Source of the DNA: an uncultured Rikenellaceae bacterium
GTDB taxonomy: Bacteria; Bacteroidota; Bacteroidia; Bacteroidales; Rikenellaceae
Assembly (NCBI GenBank): GCA_944326945.1
Contig: CALVFY010000022.1
Location: 1-41,559 of the forward strand
Reading direction: 5' to 3'
Length of the DNA: 41,559 nucleotides
A program made the position numbers and the translations under genes. The notes below the pieces were generated by a model, which saw only the letters and a list, made by a program, of their open reading frames with translations, searched no databases and was not told where the DNA came from. Positions 1 through 8,843 of the stretch are shown here, piece after piece (the stretch's first letter is position 1; the number at the start of each line of letters is the position of its first letter).

Positions 1-2
1 TG

Positions 3-1394
3 GATCGGATCAAGGCAAAAGTCTCGCGCAGGGTCGATCCTCAGGAACTGGCCCGTCGTCGGGAAGAGTACCGCAGTCAGTTGCCTCCGTTGATATTCGA
101 TCATTACAATATCGGTGGTCTCAACCGGAACCAACAGGGGTATGTTCGGAAATTGTTGCGGCTGGATCGACGGAATTCATCGTACGATCTTGATCAGTTT
201 CGTTCCGAATATTTCAAAATTCTCTCTGAAGGAGAAATCGAGGGGGATTATCCGGATGTGACGTATAACGATTCCACGGGACGCTTCTTGTTGAGTATGA
301 ATATGCGTACCAAACCCAGTCTTAAATTGATGTTCGGGGGAAATATCTCCTCTACGGCTTTGAATCAAGCCTATATCGGATTGGAGTATAAACGGATTGG
401 GCGTACGGCTCAAACCTATAATTTGGACGGTTATTTCAGTGCTTTCTACTCTTCGGTGGCGCTCAATGGCCGGGTCGATTTCTTCATTAAGGCTCCGTTT
501 TATCTGGAATACGGTTTCACGGGCAATTACTACAACTATTTTCGGAGTAATTTCGGCTTTCTTTCGAAGAATAATAATTTGACCTATTCCAAATACAATG
601 ACAACTATTTCACGGCTTCGATCGGAATGCCTGTAGGACGTCATGCGGTGGTAAGTATCCGTACCAATCTCGGACAGAATGACTATCGTTATTTCCAACA
701 GGCCGGCTACGATAAGGATAAGGATACGTTGGATAAGACTCGTTTTCGTTTCGTGGGGACGAAAATCGAACTCGAACGTCGCAGTCTTAATTATCGGTTC
801 TATCCTACACGGGGTATACATCAATCCATGTCGTTGATCATTGTCGACGGGAAAGAGTATTTTTGGCCGGGAACAACGGGACGATTGGCCGGTCAACTTG
901 GAGATGAGGGACATCGTTTCTGGTTCGGGGCCCGTTTCCGACGGGAACACTTTTTCCCGGTGAAACCTGTAAAATGGTTCTCATGGGGATACATGGTCGA
1001 CTGTGTTCTCTCTTCCCATGCCGATTTTCTGAACCAATACGCAACCAATATCTCTTCGCCTGCATTTACGCCTACGCCTCACAGTAAGATTATCTATTTG
1101 AAGGAGTTCCGTAGCAGCTCTTTTGTGGGTGCGGGATTGATTCCCACTTTTGAATTCGGATCCAACTTCTATTTCAAGGCAGGGGCTTACGCCTTTTTGC
1201 CTGATAATTATCAGGGTATGGAGGAGGGAATCCGTCAACGATTGCGTTATATTTTCGACGGTACGTTTGTTTATCAAACCCTGGTCGGTCCTATCAGTCT
1301 TTCAATCTCCAAGTATGATACTGATCGTAACAACTGGTTTATTACCTTCAATTTCGGTTACGCTATTTTCAACAAGAAGGGACTTTTCTATTAG
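3..1394 (+). CDS. C-terminal part of an outer-membrane beta-barrel protein, probably patatin-like phospholipase family (5' end outside window)
   Basis: The reading frame is open from the first bases of the window, so this is the C-terminal part of a longer gene; the TTG at 81 is only the first start-like codon inside the window. About 460 residues are visible. They start with a charged stretch (RRREEYRSQLPPLIFD), then a short segment resembling the single POTRA-like linker of bacterial patatin proteins, and then about 330 residues of alternating aromatic/polar strands typical of a Bam/Omp85-like 16-strand barrel. The protein ends in an aromatic residue (GLFY), as outer-membrane barrels do. 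In Bacteroidota this linker-plus-barrel tail usually follows an N-terminal patatin lipase domain, which would lie upstream. The barrel call is good; the patatin assignment is inference from family resemblance. It faces the dCMP deaminase gene convergently. Confidence 0.6.
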   Translation, partial: DRIKAKVSRRVDPQELARRREEYRSQLPPLIFDHYNIGGLNRNQQGYVRKLLRLDRRNSSYDLDQFRSEYFKILSEGEIEGDYPDVTYNDSTGRFLLSMNMRTKPSLKLMFGGNISSTALNQAYIGLEYKRIGRTAQTYNLDGYFSAFYSSVALNGRVDFFIKAPFYLEYGFTGNYYNYFRSNFGFLSKNNNLTYSKYNDNYFTASIGMPVGRHAVVSIRTNLGQNDYRYFQQAGYDKDKDTLDKTRFRFVGTKIELERRSLNYRFYPTRGIHQSMSLIIVDGKEYFWPGTTGRLAGQLGDEGHRFWFGARFRREHFFPVKPVKWFSWGYMVDCVLSSHADFLNQYATNISSPAFTPTPHSKIIYLKEFRSSSFVGAGLIPTFEFGSNFYFKAGAYAFLPDNYQGMEEGIRQRLRYIFDGTFVYQTLVGPISLSISKYDTDRNNWFITFNFGYAIFNKKGLFY

Positions 1395-1459
1395 CCGTTG
1401 CACTATAAAACAGATCGTTACGCCCCCTTTTCCCATCCGAATTATGTAGGAACGGAGGT

Positions 1460-1487
1460 GGTTCCCTCTATTCACTCAGGGAAAACC
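1460..1487. terminator. Weak hairpin between convergent genes
   Basis: GGTTCCCT and AGGGaaAACC form an imperfect stem with a two-base bulge and a 10-base loop in the 119-base gap between the convergent barrel gene and dCMP deaminase. There is only a broken T-rich tail. It is the best terminator candidate in this gap, but weak. Confidence 0.3.
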
Positions 1488-1513
1488 AAATTGTTTTCTT
1501 GTTTGGAGACTTT

Positions 1514-1978
1514 TTATATGTGGCCCGTTTCCGCTTGTCGGATACAAGACTCTTCGTCTATCTGTACGATTTCAATCCCGACTCTTTGGAGTAGTTTCAA
1601 ACCGTCGTCGGAGTGGTAGCTGTCGCAATAGACGACCCGTTTGATTCCTGCCTGAATGATCAGCTTCGCACACTCTATGCAGGGCGATGCGGTGATGTAA
1701 AGTGTGGCTCCTTCACTGCTGTTGGCGCTTTTGGCCACCTTGGTAATGGCATTGGCTTCGGCGTGCAATACATACGATTTGGTTTTCCCGGTTTCGTCTT
1801 CGCAGATGTTTTCGAATCCCGAAGGTGTACCGTTGTATCCGTCCGAGATGATCATCTTGTCCTTGACGATCAGTGCCCCCACCTTGCGTCGTACGCAATA
1901 GGAGTTTTCACTCCAAATGCGAGCCATCCGGATGTATCGGATATCCAGCTGTCGTTGTTTCTCTTCGTAGTATCCCAT
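1514..1978 (-). CDS. dCMP deaminase family protein (ComEB-like)
   Basis: A 154-residue zinc-dependent cytidine/deoxycytidylate deaminase that would convert dCMP to dUMP, the thymidylate precursor. The zinc and catalytic signature is visible as HAE (residues 72-74) and PCIEC (99-103), with H72, C100 and C103 as ligands and E74 as the proton shuttle. The N-terminal Arg/Trp-rich helix and the GYNGTPSG loop are typical of dCMP deaminases. The open frame extends farther upstream, but that part lies inside manA and has no family similarity. The ATG at 1978, five bases after the manA stop, gives a normal-length protein and is chosen as start. It is co-transcribed with manA. Together with dut (18.6-19.0 kb) it would feed dUMP synthesis. 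Confidence 0.9.
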   Translation of the reverse strand: MGYYEEKQRQLDIRYIRMARIWSENSYCVRRKVGALIVKDKMIISDGYNGTPSGFENICEDETGKTKSYVLHAEANAITKVAKSANSSEGATLYITASPCIECAKLIIQAGIKRVVYCDSYHSDDGLKLLQRVGIEIVQIDEESCIRQAETGHI

Positions 1979-1983
1979 CGGTT

Positions 1984-2952
1984 TTAACGGATATAGACTT
2001 CGAGTACGGTTCCCTGCCCTTCGAGTACGATCTCCTCCTCTTCGGCCGGAACGAGAGTACTTTCTCCGCGTACGAGCGAAATGGAGCCTTCCGCTCCGCG
2101 TACTTGGAGTTCGCCACCCAGACAGATATAGATCACGAACGAGTCGAGTCGTGTGAAATCGCGCTCCACCACACCGTGTATCTGAATGATATTGGTCGTA
2201 AAATAGGGGCATTCCTTGATTTGTACGGGGCTATTCAACACCGGAGCCGAGGTGACATTATAATTTTGTGGAGCCCCGAAATCAATGGCATCCACGGCCA
2301 ATTCCGTGTGCAGTTCCCGAGGTTTACCGTGTGCGTCCACTCTTCCCCAGTCGTCTACCCGATAGGTGATATCCGAAGTCTGTTGAATTTCCGCGATCAA
2401 CAATCCCTTGCCTATTGCATGTACCGTGCCTGCCGGAATGAAATAGGCATCACCGGCCTTTACCTCCACCTTGTTGAGCAGGGAGGGTAGTGTACCCGTT
2501 GCTACGGCATCCAGATACTCCTGCCGGGTTACCTGTCGGTTGAATCCCACATAGAGTGAAGCCCCCGGTTCGGCGGCGATCACGTACCACATCTCGGTCT
2601 TTCCATAGGAGTGGTGACGTTCTTCGGCCAGTTGATCGTTGGGATGCACCTGGATCGAGAGCACATCCTCGGCATCGATCAATTTGATGAGTACCGGGAA
2701 TTCGAGTCCGTATTTGTCGTATATTTTTTCGCCGACCAAATCGCCCATATAGACTTCGATCAGTTCCTGGAGATTGTTGCTTTTGAGGCATCCGTTGGCC
2801 ACTACCGACACGTCGCCTTCGACACCCGAAATCTCCCAGCTTTCGCCGATTTTCACCCCTTCGGGCAGTTTTTTGCCCATAGCCGAGGCCAGACGTTGGC
2901 CTCCCCAGATACGCTCTTTATAGAGCGGTTTGAATTTCAACGGATACAACAT
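1984..2952 (-). CDS. manA: Mannose-6-phosphate isomerase, class I
   Basis: A 322-residue cupin-fold phosphomannose isomerase interconverting fructose-6-phosphate and mannose-6-phosphate in the cytoplasm, linking glycolysis to GDP-mannose/fucose supply. Zinc ligand motifs are visible: IQVHPND (H103), GKTEMWY (E120) and the PAGTVHAIG loop (H178). The length matches the short bacterial type (about 320 residues) rather than the 390-residue enterobacterial one. The ATG at 2952 begins the conserved YPLKFKP...ERIWGG start. A TAnnTTTG element lies about 25 bases upstream, and dCMP deaminase follows with a 5-base gap, so this is the first gene of a two-gene operon. Confidence 0.94.
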   Translation of the reverse strand: MLYPLKFKPLYKERIWGGQRLASAMGKKLPEGVKIGESWEISGVEGDVSVVANGCLKSNNLQELIEVYMGDLVGEKIYDKYGLEFPVLIKLIDAEDVLSIQVHPNDQLAEERHHSYGKTEMWYVIAAEPGASLYVGFNRQVTRQEYLDAVATGTLPSLLNKVEVKAGDAYFIPAGTVHAIGKGLLIAEIQQTSDITYRVDDWGRVDAHGKPRELHTELAVDAIDFGAPQNYNVTSAPVLNSPVQIKECPYFTTNIIQIHGVVERDFTRLDSFVIYICLGGELQVRGAEGSISLVRGESTLVPAEEEEIVLEGQGTVLEVYIR

Positions 2953-2976
2953 AGTCCTTTTTCAGAGTTTGTCGCA

Positions 2977-2984
2977 CAAAGTTA
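2977..2984 (-). promoter_or_regulatory. Bacteroidota -7 promoter element for manA
   Basis: TAACTTTG on the minus strand fits the TAnnTTTG consensus and sits about 25 bases upstream of the manA ATG. No clear -33 TTTG is seen at the usual spacing. Confidence 0.6.
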
Positions 2985-3005
2985 GTTAAATTTTTAAGAA
3001 TTTAC

Positions 3006-3013
3006 TACATTTG
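3006..3013 (+). promoter_or_regulatory. Bacteroidota -7 promoter element for the ABC exporter operon
   Basis: TACATTTG matches TAnnTTTG and lies 25 bases before the ATG at 3038. It overlaps the upstream TTG at 3011, which argues that the ATG at 3038 is the true start. It is back to back with the manA promoter. Confidence 0.6.
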
Positions 3014-3037
3014 TTCCGGATCGGAAATTCATACCTC

Positions 3038-3964
3038 ATGGAGATAGTCAGAGTAGAGCACGTAACCAAACAATATGCCGGACATAAAGCATTGGATGAT
3101 GTCTCTTTAGCCGTTCCCGAGGGGTGTGTATACGGGTTGTTGGGTCCAAACGGTGCCGGTAAGACGACCCTGATCCGCATCATCAACCGGATTACCGCTC
3201 CCGACAGCGGTCAGGTATGGCTCGACGGACGTCCTTTGCAGCCGGATGATGTCTACCGGATCGGGTATCTGCCCGAAGAACGTGGACTTTATAAGAAAAT
3301 GAAGGTGGGCGAACAGGCCATCTATTTTGCCCGTTTGAAAGGATTGTCGCGTCGGGAGGCGACTTTACGTTTGAGGGAGTGGTTCGATCGTTTCGGGATT
3401 CGTCCGTGGTGGAATAAACGGGTGGAGGAACTCAGTAAAGGAATGGCCCAGAAGATTCAGTTTATCGTGACGGTACTCCACCGGCCCCGTCTGTTGATTT
3501 TCGACGAACCGTTCAGCGGTTTCGATCCGATCAATGCCAATCTGCTCAAGGAGGAGATCCTGCGGTTGAAGGATGAAGGAGCTACCGTGATTTTTTCAAC
3601 CCACAATATGTCTTCGGTCGAGGAGATCTGCGATCACATTACGTTGATAAACCGTTCTCATAACATACTCAGCGGTCGGGTCGAGGAGATTCGTCACCGT
3701 TACGGGGAGAATCTTTTTCAGATCGATTTTCTGGGTGACGGCGAGAGTTTGCGTCGGGAACTGGGAGAGCGATTCGGTACGGTGGAAGGGGGAGAGGAAT
3801 CATCTCTGTACGACTCTTTGCGGGTGCGTCTTGATACACCGGATCGGATCCGAGAATTGCTTTCATTGGTCAATGATCGGGTTGCGGTGCGCGGATTCCG
3901 GGAGATTATTCCGAGTATGAACGATATATTCATCAAGGCGGTTGAGGGTAAATTACAGATATAA
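3038..3964 (+). CDS. ABC transporter ATP-binding protein (NatA/YhaQ-like)
   Basis: A 308-residue nucleotide-binding subunit. It has Walker A GPNGAGKT (36-43), signature LSKGM (132-136), Walker B LLIFDEP (152-158) and the H-loop in STHNMS. After the ATPase core a C-terminal domain of about 90 residues follows, like the DUF4162 tail of sodium- or peptide-exporting NatA/YhaQ proteins. The substrate cannot be read from sequence. The permease gene starts three bases after the stop, so the two form a pair. The ATG at 3038 is preferred over TTG 3011 because the latter lies in the promoter element. Confidence 0.9.
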   Translation: MEIVRVEHVTKQYAGHKALDDVSLAVPEGCVYGLLGPNGAGKTTLIRIINRITAPDSGQVWLDGRPLQPDDVYRIGYLPEERGLYKKMKVGEQAIYFARLKGLSRREATLRLREWFDRFGIRPWWNKRVEELSKGMAQKIQFIVTVLHRPRLLIFDEPFSGFDPINANLLKEEILRLKDEGATVIFSTHNMSSVEEICDHITLINRSHNILSGRVEEIRHRYGENLFQIDFLGDGESLRRELGERFGTVEGGEESSLYDSLRVRLDTPDRIRELLSLVNDRVAVRGFREIIPSMNDIFIKAVEGKLQI

Positions 3965-3967
3965 CAG

Positions 3968-5287
3968 ATGGGGAAAACAGGTGTCATCATTGGTAGGGAG
4001 TTCAATGAACGGGTGCGTAAACGCAGTTTCGTTCTTACGACGATTCTTACCCCTCTTTTATTGGTGGGTTTGATGGTTGCTCCGATATTGGTTTCCCGTC
4101 TGGGTCCCGACCAGAAGAAGGAGATCATTGTGGTGGATCGCAGCGGGGTGGTGGCTCCTCGACTGGAGAGCGGCGAGAGATTGTCGTTCCGTCCAGAAAC
4201 GGAGTCGTTGGAGACGTTGAAAGAGAAACGGAAGGATGTGTACGGTTTTTTGGTCATCGGATCCGATGTCCTCACCAATTCTCGCAATGTGCAACTCTAC
4301 TCCTATGAAGCGCCTACGCTGGAGGTCGAAAAAGAACTTTCGTCCCGGATTGCGCGGGTGGTGGAGGCTGAGAAGCTGAAGGCTTATCGGATTGACTCCT
4401 TGCCGCAGATTCTGCAGCAGGTCAAGACGGAGGTGACATTGCAAACTTTCCGTATCGACGAGCAAGGGGGAGAACAGGAACGTTCGGGTGTTTTGTCTAC
4501 GATTTTGGCCTATCTGTCCGGTTTTTTGATCTATGTGTTTGTATTTCTATACGGGGCGATGGTCATGCAGGGAGTGATCGAGGAGAAGAGTTCGCGCGTG
4601 CTGGAGATCATGGTCTCCTCGGTACGGCCTTATGAGCTGATGATGGGAAAGATCCTGGGCATTGCATCCGTGGCGTTGACCCAATTTCTGATCTGGGTTG
4701 TGCTGATATTTCTATTAGGGGGAGTGGTAGTCCCATTGGTTGCCGGTGATGCATTGGCCGAGGGGACATCTGCCTTGAGCGGAGGGATGGCTGGGGCAAT
4801 GGGCCCTCTTTCGGGGATTGATGCCGATAGTTTGGAAGCATTTCGTCGGGTGACCGATCCCGCTTTTCTGGGGCGGATTTTTGTCGGATTCGTGGTCTAT
4901 TTCATTGGCGGATATCTGCTCTATGCAGCCATGTTTGCGGCCATCGGCAGTGCTGTCGACAATGTGACCGATTCCCAGCAGTTGCAGACACCGGTTACGA
5001 TTCCCATGGTGTTGGCACTGGTGGTGATGCTGGCGGTGATGAACGATCCCGATGGCGGATTGGCATTCTGGTTCAGTATGATTCCGCTTACTTCTCCCGT
5101 TATTATGATGGCTCGACTACCCTATGGGGTGCCTTTCTGGGAACTTGTGCTCTCGGTGACCTTGCTTTATGCCAGTTTCGCGGGTATGGTGTGGGTGGCC
5201 GGAAAGATCTATCGGGTGGGGATCTTCATGTATGGCAAGAAACCGGGTCTGAAAGAGTTGATGAAGTGGATACGCTATAAATATTGA
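3968..5287 (+). CDS. ABC-2 type transporter permease (NatB/YhaP-like)
   Basis: A 439-residue membrane subunit partnering the ATPase just upstream. One membrane helix lies near residues 23-44, followed by a soluble extracytoplasmic domain of about 130 residues, and then five or six C-terminal helices starting near residue 175. The motif GVIEEKSSRVLEIMVSS after the second helix is the conserved coupling segment of NatB-type ABC-2 permeases. In this family such pairs export sodium, peptides or antibiotics; which one applies here is unknown. It ends 28 bases before galE on the same strand, so read-through is likely. Confidence 0.87.
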   Translation: MGKTGVIIGREFNERVRKRSFVLTTILTPLLLVGLMVAPILVSRLGPDQKKEIIVVDRSGVVAPRLESGERLSFRPETESLETLKEKRKDVYGFLVIGSDVLTNSRNVQLYSYEAPTLEVEKELSSRIARVVEAEKLKAYRIDSLPQILQQVKTEVTLQTFRIDEQGGEQERSGVLSTILAYLSGFLIYVFVFLYGAMVMQGVIEEKSSRVLEIMVSSVRPYELMMGKILGIASVALTQFLIWVVLIFLLGGVVVPLVAGDALAEGTSALSGGMAGAMGPLSGIDADSLEAFRRVTDPAFLGRIFVGFVVYFIGGYLLYAAMFAAIGSAVDNVTDSQQLQTPVTIPMVLALVVMLAVMNDPDGGLAFWFSMIPLTSPVIMMARLPYGVPFWELVLSVTLLYASFAGMVWVAGKIYRVGIFMYGKKPGLKELMKWIRYKY

Positions 5288-5315
5288 TTCAACCAACGTT
5301 AAAAGATAGTACGTT

Positions 5316-6338
5316 ATGAAGAAAAGAGTATTGGTAACGGGTGGTGCGGGATACATCGGTTCCCATACCGCCGTAGAGCTGATCGAAGCGGGTTACGACA
5401 TAGTGATTGCCGACGATCTTTCGAATGCCGAGATGACGGCCGTAGAGGGGGTACGCAAGATTACCGGTGCGGAGGTTCCTTTCGTAAAGGCCGATTGCAG
5501 CGATCCTGCCCAGCTTTTCCCGATCTTCGCACAATATCCGGTCGATGCCGTGATCCATTTTGCCGCTTTCAAGGCAGTGGGCGAGTCGGTTCACAAGCCG
5601 CTGGATTACTATCGTAACAATCTTTCGTTGTTGATCACCGTGTTGGAGGGAATGCGCAAGTACGGAGTAGGCAATATTGTTTTTTCGTCCTCTTGTACGG
5701 TGTACGGACAGGCCGATGTGCTTCCCGTGACCGAGCAGACCCCTCGAAAGGAGGCCGAATCGCCCTATGGCAATACCAAGAAGATGTGCGAAGATATTTT
5801 GCGCGACTCCGTGAAGGCCTATCCTGAACTGAAGGGGATCGCTTTGCGCTATTTCAATCCGATCGGAGCTCATCCGTCGGCTCTGATCGGCGAATTGCCT
5901 CGTGGGGTGCCTAATAACCTGGTGCCTTATGTGACACAGACTGCGGCCGGTATTCGTGAGCAGTTGAGTGTTTTCGGCGATGATTACAATACGCCTGACG
6001 GTTCCTGCCTGCGCGATTATATCGACGTGGTGGATCTGGCCAAAGCGCATGTGGTGGCTATCAGCCGTATGATCGAAGGAAAGAGTAAGTCTGACTACGA
6101 GATTTTCAATATTGGTACGGGACGGCCTGTGTCGGTGTTGGAATTGGTGCATACGTTCGAGAAGGTGAACGGAGTGAAGGTTAATTATAAGATAGTAGGT
6201 CGTCGGGCGGGCGATATCGAAGCCGTTTGGGCCGACACCACGTATGCTAATAATGAATTGGGTTGGAAAGCAGAGAAGAGTCTCGAGGAAACGCTTGCTG
6301 GAGCCTGGAATTGGGAAAAACACCTGCGTGGAATTTGA
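5316..6338 (+). CDS. galE: UDP-glucose 4-epimerase
   Basis: A 340-residue short-chain dehydrogenase-type epimerase interconverting UDP-glucose and UDP-galactose in the cytoplasm (Leloir pathway, sugar supply for surface glycans). The NAD-binding GGAGYIGSH (9-17), the catalytic SSCT (125-128) and the YxxxK pair Y151/K155 are all present, and the length is that of GalE. It follows the ABC permease by 28 bases without a recognisable promoter and is followed after one base by the broken pyruvyl transferase gene, so the two were probably translationally coupled. Confidence 0.94.
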   Translation: MKKRVLVTGGAGYIGSHTAVELIEAGYDIVIADDLSNAEMTAVEGVRKITGAEVPFVKADCSDPAQLFPIFAQYPVDAVIHFAAFKAVGESVHKPLDYYRNNLSLLITVLEGMRKYGVGNIVFSSSCTVYGQADVLPVTEQTPRKEAESPYGNTKKMCEDILRDSVKAYPELKGIALRYFNPIGAHPSALIGELPRGVPNNLVPYVTQTAAGIREQLSVFGDDYNTPDGSCLRDYIDVVDLAKAHVVAISRMIEGKSKSDYEIFNIGTGRPVSVLELVHTFEKVNGVKVNYKIVGRRAGDIEAVWADTTYANNELGWKAEKSLEETLAGAWNWEKHLRGI

Positions 6339-6339
6339 A

Positions 6340-7246
6340 ATGTGTTTGAAAAACAAAAAAGAGAAGTTCAGGTCAAAGTCGATTAAACTTATATATTGGG
6401 ATTATCCCAATTTCGGTGATGCGTTAAGTCCCTTGTATTGTCAGTGCTCTTTCAGGTAAGAGAATCATTCCCAAACAACTCAATAGGGGAGTGAAAGATA
6501 CTTTCAGGTGCCTGGAGGGGTATGTGGCATCGGGACAGTTTTGCAGGATACGAAACCTCCCATTCCCTTGGGAAAAGTCGCTTATGTCTGTGGGTTCGAT
6601 TCTGGGAAGGGGAACGAAGCGTACTGTTGTGTGGGGAAGCGGGTTTATGAATGAGGATGAATCGTTTCAAGGGGGGTATATATGTGCGGTGAGGGGAAAA
6701 TATACCAGGGCTAAATTACAGGAACAGGGGTTTGAATGTCCTGATGTTTTTGGTGATCCAGCCTTGTTGCTTCCTTTGATCATTGAGTCGGATATGCCAC
6801 GGAAAGGATTGGGGATTGTGCCTCATTGGAGAGAGACGGATGATTTTATTTCTGATTACGGCGGCCGATATAAAGTGATCAATCTGGTTACGACAGATCT
6901 TGAAAGGGTGGTGTTGCAGATGACTTCGTGTAAAAGAATATTGTCGACATCTTTGCATGGCATTATCATAGCCCATGCCTATGGGATTCCTGCCATTTGG
7001 ATCAAAAAAGGGTATATCGATACCGACGGGTTTAAATTTAGGGATTATTTTAGCTCTGTGGATATTCCGATCTATGATGGTTTTACGGATATTGATGATA
7101 TTTTGAAAGACGAAAATACGATCAGGAATTTTTTTGCCTGTCATACGGAATTGTCGCTTCCCCATAAATCTCTTCCCGAGATTCAGAAGAGTTTGTTGCA
7201 ATCTGCTCCTTTTGAACTATTACCGACATACCGATGTATGGGATAA
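6340..7246 (+). pseudogene. Polysaccharide pyruvyl transferase family gene with a single-base frameshift
   Basis: The ATG at 6340 opens a frame that reads IYWDYPNFGDALSPL and then stops at 6457-6459. The remainder, from GKRIIPKQLN to a stop at 7244-7246, is one frame over. Removing T6436 joins them smoothly as ALSPLIVSALSGKR and would give about 301 residues. Family features are NFGDALSP at the start, VWGSGF in the middle and STSLHGIIIAHAYGIPAIW near the C-terminus, as in PF04230 enzymes that attach pyruvate ketals to surface sugars. The region is visibly AT-richer than galE and the genes around it, which suggests acquisition by transfer. It may be a real pseudogene, a sequencing error or a strain-variable site. 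No other glycan-synthesis genes lie next to it except galE. Confidence 0.82.
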
Positions 7247-7281
7247 AGAGGGGGATGGGAGTTTGTTGATATTGATGCAAT

Positions 7282-7321
7282 AAAAAAGTGAATGACTCGG
7301 TTACGGGTCATTCACTTTTTT
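7282..7321. terminator. Bidirectional rho-independent terminator
   Basis: A perfect 15-bp inverted repeat (AAAAAAGTGAATGAC / GTCATTCACTTTTTT) with a 10-base loop has an A tract on the left and a T tract on the right. It therefore ends the galE/pyruvyl transferase run (+) and the PurF-like gene (-), which converge here. Confidence 0.9.
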
Positions 7322-7349
7322 GATTGTTTGGGAGTATATTTTCCGGAAT

Positions 7350-8771
7350 TTACTCCATGTAGCTTGAGTTGTCCCAACAGTGGGTGCAGAGTTCCTCTTT
7401 GGGCAATCCGATAGCTTTGATCAGATCATCCAGCCGCTGGAACCGAAGCGTATCGGCACCGATTGTCTTGCGCATCAGTTCCACCATCCGGGCATGGCGT
7501 TCCGAATCGGGATTGGCATACTCCTGCAGTAACTCTTCGGAAAACTCTTCGGTACCTTCGAGTTCGCGGATCACACGCCGGGTGAAGAGATCGAACGTTG
7601 AGCGTGAGGTAGAGAAGTTGAGGAAGATACAAGGATAGATCAGTGGAGGACAGGCAATGCGGATGTGGATCTTGTCTGCTCCCGATTCTGTTAGTTTGAT
7701 GATGTTGTCCTTGAGTTGGGTACCCCGTACGATCGAATCGTCCAACAGGACCATTTTGGCTCCTTTGGTAAAGGCTTCGTTGGGGATAAGTTTCATTTTG
7801 GCCACCAGATCGCGCATATTTTGATTCTGAGGCATGAAACTGCGTGGCCAGGTAGGGGTGTATTTTACGAAAGCCCGTTTGTAGGGGATTCGTTTCTGGT
7901 TGGCATATCCGATGGCATGTCCGATACCCGAATCGGGAATTCCTGCGGCATAATCCATATCGGTCAGATTGTCTCGTTCGGCCAGTGCCGCGCCACAGCG
8001 ATAACGGGCATCCTCTACGTTGATACCTTCATACCATGAAGAGGGGTATCCGTAGTAGACCCACATGAACGAGCAGATCTGTTTTCTGCACCCTGGAGCC
8101 AATGTCTGTTCCATTCCGTTTTCTGTCACGAAAACCGCCTCTCCGGGTCCCAGTTCGCGGCAAGGGATGTACTCCAGATTGGCGAATGCCGAACTTTCCG
8201 TGGCGATGGCATATCCGTCGCTGTTCTTGCCGATCAATACCGGCGTTCGGCCGAACCGATCTCGTACGGCATAGATTCCCTTTTCGGTGAGGATCATCAT
8301 CGAGCACGATCCTTTTACTTTACGTTGAACCAGTTCGATTCCCTCTTTGAAATCTTTGCCCAAACTGATCAGGATGGATATCAATTCTGTCGGGTTGATT
8401 TTCGATCCGGAGAGTTCGGCGAAATTGATCTTTTGATCGAGTAATTCGTTGGTCAACGTTGCGATATTGTCCACCCGGCCTACGGTTACGACCGAGAATC
8501 GTCCCAAATGGGAAGTGAGCGTAATGGGTTGTGATTCTCCGTCGCTGATGACTCCGATCCCCGATCGGGAACCGGCAAATTTAGGCAGGTCGCCTTCGAA
8601 TTTATTCCGGAAATAGGCACTCTCCAGCGAGTGGATCGTACGGACAAAGGATTGCCCGTCCCAGAAAGCCATACCGCCCCGTTTGGTACCCAGATGCGAA
8701 TGGTAATCCGTGCCGTAAAAGACATCTGCCACACAATCCCGCTTGGAGATACAACCGAAAAATCCGCTCAT
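7350..8771 (-). CDS. PurF-like protein (amidophosphoribosyltransferase homologue) lacking the glutaminase cysteine
   Basis: A 473-residue protein with the two-domain architecture of glutamine PRPP amidotransferase: an N-terminal Ntn/class II amidotransferase fold (1-230) and a C-terminal phosphoribosyltransferase domain with the PRPP loop VLLDDSIVRGT (341-351). In true PurF the mature N-terminus is a catalytic Cys; here the protein begins MSGFFG, with Ser at that place. The downstream glutaminase motifs (RGxxSAG, HNGN) are also replaced (RGGMAFW, VGRVDN). Four Cys that correspond to the iron-sulfur ligands of Bacillus-type PurF seem kept: C233, C381, C462 and C465. Similar Cys-less paralogues occur in other Bacteroidales and are usually annotated as amidophosphoribosyltransferase. 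It may use free ammonia or have another role. It follows folE, separated by a terminator. Confidence 0.8.
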   Translation of the reverse strand: MSGFFGCISKRDCVADVFYGTDYHSHLGTKRGGMAFWDGQSFVRTIHSLESAYFRNKFEGDLPKFAGSRSGIGVISDGESQPITLTSHLGRFSVVTVGRVDNIATLTNELLDQKINFAELSGSKINPTELISILISLGKDFKEGIELVQRKVKGSCSMMILTEKGIYAVRDRFGRTPVLIGKNSDGYAIATESSAFANLEYIPCRELGPGEAVFVTENGMEQTLAPGCRKQICSFMWVYYGYPSSWYEGINVEDARYRCGAALAERDNLTDMDYAAGIPDSGIGHAIGYANQKRIPYKRAFVKYTPTWPRSFMPQNQNMRDLVAKMKLIPNEAFTKGAKMVLLDDSIVRGTQLKDNIIKLTESGADKIHIRIACPPLIYPCIFLNFSTSRSTFDLFTRRVIRELEGTEEFSEELLQEYANPDSERHARMVELMRKTIGADTLRFQRLDDLIKAIGLPKEELCTHCWDNSSYME

Positions 8772-8802
8772 AATCTATTTGTAGTTAGTATGTTTGTAAT
8801 AT

Positions 8803-8825
8803 AAAAAGGGCGACTTTCGTCACCC
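8803..8825 (-). terminator. Terminator downstream of folE
   Basis: On the minus strand GGGTGAC-GAAA-GTCGCCC is followed by TTTTTATATT: a 7-bp stem (one G-T pair) with a stable GNRA loop and a T tract. It lies between folE and the PurF-like gene. Confidence 0.75.
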
Positions 8826-8843
8826 GTGAGTATGCTTTTCTCG

